The notes below the pieces were generated by a model. That model was not told the DNA's origin. It did no database searches and saw only the letters and a program-made list of their open reading frames with translations. DNA of 64,000 nt from assembly GCF_000334895.1 (NCBI RefSeq), contig NZ_BAFM01000013.1, positions 62,001-126,000 on the forward strand, given 5' to 3'. The stretch is from Halococcus agarilyticus (GTDB lineage: Archaea; Halobacteriota; Halobacteria; Halobacteriales; Halococcaceae). Both the position numbers and the translations under genes were made by a program. Shown here in pieces: positions 60,520 to 64,000 of this stretch; the stretch's first letter is position 1; each line of letters opens with the position of its first letter.

Positions 60520-61269
60520 TCACTCGCTCATCGAGGCGGGGACGGTCGGGACGACCGGCATTCGCGATGTCGCGAGATATGTCGCCTTCCGGAGTGCGCC
60601 CTTCGCGTACTGGCGCGCGCTCCGGTGGATCGGGGTGCGCTTGCCCCTGATCTCGGTCGCGCCCGCACGCATCGCCTCGACGACCGCCCTCCCGTCGATG
60701 GCCGCGGGGCGAAGCGACGCCGCGTCGAGGTCGATCCGGATCTCGGTGTACGCTCGGCCGACGTTCGGGAGGATGTGGGCGTCGCTCGCGCCGACCTTCG
60801 GATACTCGCGGGCAGCGGCGAAGGCCTTTGCCCGGCGGTTCCGATAGCCCGTGAACACCATCGAGTTGTATACCTCGATCGCGTCACAGTCGGTGAGGTT
60901 GCGCTTCCTGACGCCGTGACGGCTCCGCTGGAAAGGGTGGGGAACGACTGCGACGCCGCCGAGGTCGCGGATTCGTTCGACCGTTTCGGCGAGCGGTCGG
61001 CCGCGCTCCGGTCTGGTCTCCACGCCGATGGCGAGCAGGTGGCCGTGGCTGGTCGAGACCTCGACGCCGGGGATCCCGAGCAGACCGTACTCGGGTGCGA
61101 GTTCGGCCGCCCGGAGCGACTCCTCGATCGCGTCGTGATCGGTGACGACGATCCCGTCGAGGTCGATCTCGCTCACGTGTTCGAGGAGGAGTTCGACCGG
61201 CTCCCGGCCGTCGTACGAGCCCTCGGAGTGAACGTGTGGGTCGATGGCGACCGTGGCCGTCTGGCTCAT
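60520..61269 (-). CDS. PHP-domain metal-dependent phosphoesterase
   Basis: 249-aa PHP (polymerase and histidinol phosphatase) protein. Metal ligands are visible in DPHVHSEGSYDG, IVVTDHDAIEES, the Glu of IPGVEVSTSHGHLLAIG, VVPHPFQRSRHG, and SDAHILPNVG. Such enzymes hydrolyse phosphoesters or nucleotides; substrate unknown. The ATG at 61269 is favoured by TTATTACC 28-30 nt upstream (61294-61302); a GTG at 61287 would lie too near the box. Confidence 0.85.
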   Translation of the reverse strand: MSQTATVAIDPHVHSEGSYDGREPVELLLEHVSEIDLDGIVVTDHDAIEESLRAAELAPEYGLLGIPGVEVSTSHGHLLAIGVETRPERGRPLAETVERIRDLGGVAVVPHPFQRSRHGVRKRNLTDCDAIEVYNSMVFTGYRNRRAKAFAAAREYPKVGASDAHILPNVGRAYTEIRIDLDAASLRPAAIDGRAVVEAMRAGATEIRGKRTPIHRSARQYAKGALRKATYLATSRMPVVPTVPASMSE

Positions 61270-61344
61270 CGATGACGATCCTATCACCCGATCGGTAATA
61301 ACGATTGCTCCGACGGATGGAGCGGTAGCTGTGTGGCACAGGAT

Positions 61345-61520
61345 GCCCCACCGCGAGCGACCGGAGGGAGCGAGCGGGCGCGAGGACGACCACGGTCGCA
61401 GCGAAGCTGCTCCCTGCTCTTGCTCGCTTCGCTCGCAAGAACGAGGGAGGTCCGACGCGCTTTTTCCCCACGTTTTTGCAAGCGAAGGAGCGACCGTAGG
61501 GAGCGACTGAGCGAAGCAAA
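61345..61520. repeat. Hairpin-rich repeat island F
   Basis: Non-coding DNA between the PHP gene and tRNA-Ala (61270-61654). GAGCGACCGGAGGGAGCGA near 61356, also seen in island A, is flanked by CCGC and GCGG. GCAGC pairs with GCTGC around GAA (61397-61410). TCTTGC (61428-61433) pairs with GCAAGA (61445-61450) around tcgcttcgctc. The variant GAGCGACCGTAGGGAGCGA near 61486 has its inverted complement in the adjacent tRNA-derived unit. Confidence 0.7.
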
Positions 61521-61527
61521 AAGTGGA

Positions 61528-61653
61528 ATGGACTCGCTGGGATTCGAACCACGCCGAGACGGTCCTGCTCGCTCCCTACGGTCGCTGTGCGGGCTGCGAC
61601 TCGTCTACTTCGGAATCCCAGCTTGATCATTCTCGCTCGTAAAACTCGCTCCG
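61528..61653 (-). mobile_element. 126-bp tRNA-Ala-derived hairpin unit
   Basis: Bases 61528-61550 repeat exactly 61654-61676, the T-loop-to-3' end of tRNA-Ala, at an offset of 126 bp. Inside, GCTGGGATTC (61536-61545) pairs perfectly with GAATCCCAGC (61613-61622), and GAGACG near 61555 pairs with CGTCT near 61602. The interior shares AGACGGTC, GCTCGCT and GCTGCGACT with the unit at tRNA-Tyr. On the reverse strand a T5 run follows the copied end, a possible terminator. A small element inserted at the tRNA 3' end is inferred; no integrase is present. Confidence 0.55.
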
Positions 61654-61654
61654 A

Positions 61655-61726
61655 TGGACTCGCTGGGATTCGAACCCAGGGCCTCTTCCTTGCGAAGGAA
61701 GCGATCTACCGCTGATCTACGAGCCC
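61655..61726 (-). tRNA. tRNA-Ala (anticodon CGC)
   Basis: 72 nt, no intron. The acceptor GGGCUCG pairs with CGAGUCC and includes G3-U70, the tRNA-Ala identity pair, with discriminator A. The anticodon loop UUCGCAA gives CGC (codon GCG). The T arm is CUGGG UUCGAAU CCCAG. It begins 10 bp after the end of the rhomboid gene on the same strand, so read-through into it is possible. Confidence 0.95.
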
Positions 61727-61736
61727 GCACACGGTC

Positions 61737-62348
61737 TTATCCGGGCGGCCCGCTTGTAACTTGCGTTCTGTCCCGGGGTTCGCCGACCGCCAGCAGACCC
61801 ATCCGCCCGGCGAGCAGTCCGAGCAGGAACCCGGTGAAATGCGCCACGAGAGCAACCTGGAGTGAACCAGTCAACACCGTAACGACGACCGCGAGCACGA
61901 CGAAGATCGCGATCTGTGCTCGCCGACCCAATCGGAGTACGTCGAGCACTGACCCCGACACCCGATTGCTAGCGGCGACGTACCCCAGCAGCGCGAAGAT
62001 CGCGCCACTCGCGCCGAGCACCCGGCTTCCAGGGAGGAAGATCACTTGGGCGAGTCCTGCGAGCACGCCCGTCGTAATGAAGAAGGCGTGATACCGAAAT
62101 CCCGTGGTCGAACGCTCGACGATCAGCCCGACCAGCGCGAGCATGACCGCGTTGCCGATGAGATGTTCGAGGGATCCATGAGCGTAGACGCTCGTCACGA
62201 GCGACCACGGCCGCACCGGAAACGTCGGACCGAGAACGAACAGCGTCGTATGAAGGATCCGAAACGGCCGCAACAACGTCTGTACGGCGAACACGACGGC
62301 CATGATCGCGAGCGTCTGAACCGTCGGGCTTCCCGCGAGGCGACCCAT
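61737..62348 (-). CDS. Rhomboid-family intramembrane serine protease
   Basis: 203-aa membrane protein with six predicted helices. The catalytic Ser is in GASGAIFALLGY (about residue 114) and the His in ALVAHFTGFLLGL (about 169), the rhomboid dyad. SLVTSVYAHGSLEHLIGNAVML matches the conserved helix-2 region with the HxxxN motif. Substrate unknown. Ends 10 bp before tRNA-Ala. Confidence 0.92.
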   Translation of the reverse strand: MGRLAGSPTVQTLAIMAVVFAVQTLLRPFRILHTTLFVLGPTFPVRPWSLVTSVYAHGSLEHLIGNAVMLALVGLIVERSTTGFRYHAFFITTGVLAGLAQVIFLPGSRVLGASGAIFALLGYVAASNRVSGSVLDVLRLGRRAQIAIFVVLAVVVTVLTGSLQVALVAHFTGFLLGLLAGRMGLLAVGEPRDRTQVTSGPPG

Positions 62349-62460
62349 ATCCGTAACTGTGGCTCACGATAGAAAACTGCACGGGTGGTGTGAGTCGAGC
62401 GCGTGAGCGAATGCAGTATCGCGAACGACGGCCGCCGACCCGGCCCAAGCGCCGAGCCGC

Positions 62461-62769
62461 TCAGTCTTCGAGAACGATCTCGATGGAGACGTCGTTCGGC
62501 ACCTGGATCCGCATGAGCTGACGGAGTGCGCGCTCGTCGGCGTCGAGGTCGATCAGCCGCTTGTGGACCCGCATCTCCCAGTGCTCCCACGTGGCGGTGC
62601 CCTCGCCATCGGGGGACTTCCGGATCGGGACTTCGAGCTCCTTGGTCGGCAGCGGGATCGGCCCGCTGAGATTGACCCCCGTCTTGGTGGCGATCTCGCG
62701 GACGTCGTCGCAGATGTCGTCCAGGTCCGCTGGGCTGGTGCCGGCGAGGCGGACGCGCGCCTGCTGCAT
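62461..62769 (-). CDS. rps10: 30S ribosomal protein S10
   Basis: 102-aa S10 protein (uS10). It begins [20 protein letters not shown] and has the conserved [20 protein letters not shown], then the tRNA-head contact loop [14 protein letters not shown] and the ending [15 protein letters not shown]. In archaea it often follows tef1a, as here: the start overlaps the tef1a stop by one base (TAATG), so it is the second gene of the unit. Confidence 0.97.
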   Translation of the reverse strand: MQQARVRLAGTSPADLDDICDDVREIATKTGVNLSGPIPLPTKELEVPIRKSPDGEGTATWEHWEMRVHKRLIDLDADERALRQLMRIQVPNDVSIEIVLED

Positions 62770-64000
62770 TATGCCTGGTCGACCGAGAGGACCTTGCCGG
62801 CGGCGATGGTCTGACCCATGTCGCGGATGGCGAAGCTCCCGAGTTCGGGGATCTCGCTCGACGGCTCGATGCTCAGCGGCTTCTGCGGGCGCACGGTCAC
62901 GACGGCGGCGTCACCCGACTGGATGAAGTCGGGGTTCTCCTCCGACACGTCGCCGCTGGAGGGGTCGATCTTCGAATCGATCGACTCGATGGTGCAGGCG
63001 ACCTGTGCGGTGTGAGCGTGGAAGACCGGGGTGTAGCCCGCGGTGATCACGCTCGGATGCTGCATCACGACGACCTGCGCCTGGAAGGTCTCGGCGACCT
63101 TCGGCGGGTCCTCGGCGGGGCCACAGACGTCGCCCCGGCGGATGTCGTCCTTGCCGATCCCACGGACGTTGAACCCGACGTTGTCACCGGGTTCTGCCTT
63201 GGGGACCTCCTCGTGGTGCATCTCGACGGTCTTGACCTCGCCGCCGACATCAGAGGGCTGGAAGGAGACGTTGTTCCCGGTCTCGAGGATGCCTGTCTCG
63301 ACCCGTCCAACGGGGACAGTACCGATGCCCGAGATGGTGTAGACGTCCTGGATCGGGAGTCGGAGCGGGGCGTCGGTCGGCGGCTGGGGCTCCGGCAGGC
63401 TGTTGAGCGCTTCGAGGATGGTCTCCTCGTCGTACCAGTCGGTGTTCTCCGAGGCCTCGGCGATGTTGTCGCCTTCGAACGCCGAGATCGGGATGAAACT
63501 CGCGTCCTCGGTGTCGAAGTTGACCTGGCCGAGGAGGTCCTTGACCTCCGCGACGGTCTCGTCGTAGTCGTTCTGGTCGTAGTCGACGAGGTCCATCTTG
63601 TTGACCCCGACGATCAGCTCCTGGATCCCGAGGGTGCGGGCGAGGAAGACGTGCTCCTGTGTCTGGGGCTGGACGCCGTCGTCCGCCGCCACGACGAGCA
63701 CGGCGTGATCGGCCTGGCTCGCGCCCGTGATCATGTTCTTCACGAAGTCGCGGTGGCCAGGCGTGTCGACGATGGTGAAGTAGTACTCGTCGGTGTCGAA
63801 CTCCTGGTGGGCGATGTCGATGGTGACGCCGCGCTCTCGCTCCTCCGCGAGGTTGTCCATCACGTAGGCGAACTCGAAGCCGCCCTTGCCCTTCTCTTCG
63901 GCTTCCTCTCGCTGCTGCTCGATGACGTGCTCGGGGACGTTGCCTGTCTCGTAGAGGAGGCGTCCGACGAGCGTGCTCTTGCCGTGGTCGACGTGGCCGA
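62769..64000 (-). CDS. tef1a: Translation elongation factor aEF1A, 5' end outside window
   Basis: GTPase delivering aminoacyl-tRNA to the ribosome. About 410 codons are visible; the frame is open at base 64000 and begins in the G1 motif [15 protein letters not shown], so only about a dozen N-terminal residues are missing. Other motifs: [11 protein letters not shown] (switch I), [12 protein letters not shown] (G3), [11 protein letters not shown] (G4), and the domain 2-3 sequence [16 protein letters not shown] and [12 protein letters not shown]-like [13 protein letters not shown]. Stop TAA overlaps the rps10 start by one base. Confidence 0.97.
   Translation of the reverse strand, partial: GHVDHGKSTLVGRLLYETGNVPEHVIEQQREEAEEKGKGGFEFAYVMDNLAEERERGVTIDIAHQEFDTDEYYFTIVDTPGHRDFVKNMITGASQADHAVLVVAADDGVQPQTQEHVFLARTLGIQELIVGVNKMDLVDYDQNDYDETVAEVKDLLGQVNFDTEDASFIPISAFEGDNIAEASENTDWYDEETILEALNSLPEPQPPTDAPLRLPIQDVYTISGIGTVPVGRVETGILETGNNVSFQPSDVGGEVKTVEMHHEEVPKAEPGDNVGFNVRGIGKDDIRRGDVCGPAEDPPKVAETFQAQVVVMQHPSVITAGYTPVFHAHTAQVACTIESIDSKIDPSSGDVSEENPDFIQSGDAAVVTVRPQKPLSIEPSSEIPELGSFAIRDMGQTIAAGKVLSVDQA

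Noticed and set aside
61528-61626. A second tRNA gene next to tRNA-Ala
   Set aside because: Only the T-loop and 3' acceptor are present. The 5' part of the T stem is mismatched, and there is no acceptor partner, D arm or anticodon arm.

Overview
The window is chromosomal DNA of a halophilic archaeon of class Halobacteria. The evidence is the very high GC content with strong G/C third-position bias, acidic proteins, haloarchaeal markers (FtsZ2 with CdrS/CdrL-type regulators, SepF, MptA, L15e, aEF1A, RIO2, Tat lipoprotein signals), and TATA-like boxes about 27 nt upstream of many start codons, which points to leaderless transcription. The genus cannot be fixed from the window; a Halococcus-like organism is possible. 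There is no plasmid gene, integrase, transposase or CRISPR array, and the content is mostly core chromosome.

Layout. 1-7.7 kb: a subtilase cut by the left edge, rimI, sepF, several small haloarchaeal proteins, a YgfZ-like protein, a TrmB-type regulator, mptA and nadK. 7.7-19.4 kb: a repeat island, universal stress protein, gpmI, aconitase, a Gfo/Idh/MocA oxidoreductase, the nadABC operon (reverse strand) and an amidohydrolase. 19.4-28 kb: repeat islands, hmgA, small zinc-ribbon, membrane and cupin proteins, tRNA-Tyr, the cdrL-cdrS-ftsZ2 cell-division locus, ncsA and DUF7095. 28-42 kb: a Gly/Glu-only lipoprotein, nfo, an esterase, lplA, rio2, MFS, usp, rpl15e with a structured leader, a DsbA-like protein, an amine-oxidase-type flavoenzyme, a PurM-like protein coupled to thiD-thiN, a pentapeptide-repeat ion channel and a DedA protein. 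42-55 kb: mutS-mutL, a PfkB kinase, a flavin disulfide reductase, a MazF-type toxin-antitoxin pair, MFS, two SDRs and a rhodanese-metallohydrolase fusion. 55-64 kb: a repeat island, ferritin-like protein, PUA protein, RNB nuclease, OFA transporter, PHP protein, tRNA-Ala, rhomboid, rps10 and tef1a (cut by the right edge).

Three kinds of non-coding structure stand out. First, six intergenic islands share sequence blocks and are packed with perfect hairpins whose arms differ but whose loops are of a few fixed types; a related piece appears to be inserted in frame in gpmI. Second, downstream of both tRNA genes the T-loop-to-3'-end segment is repeated at exactly the same offset (126 bp), and the DNA between is related at the two loci and folds back on the copied tRNA end; this looks like a tRNA-targeted mini-element. 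Third, an 18-bp perfect palindrome with satellite half-sites lies at the predicted start of cdrS-ftsZ2 transcription, directly after the gene for a ribbon-helix-helix/zinc-ribbon regulator.

Functionally linked groups are cdrL-cdrS-ftsZ2 with the distant sepF (division), nadA-nadB-nadC with nadK (NAD/NADP), PurM-like with thiDN (probably thiamine), mutS-mutL (start-stop overlap), rps10-tef1a (translation) and the antitoxin-MazF pair.
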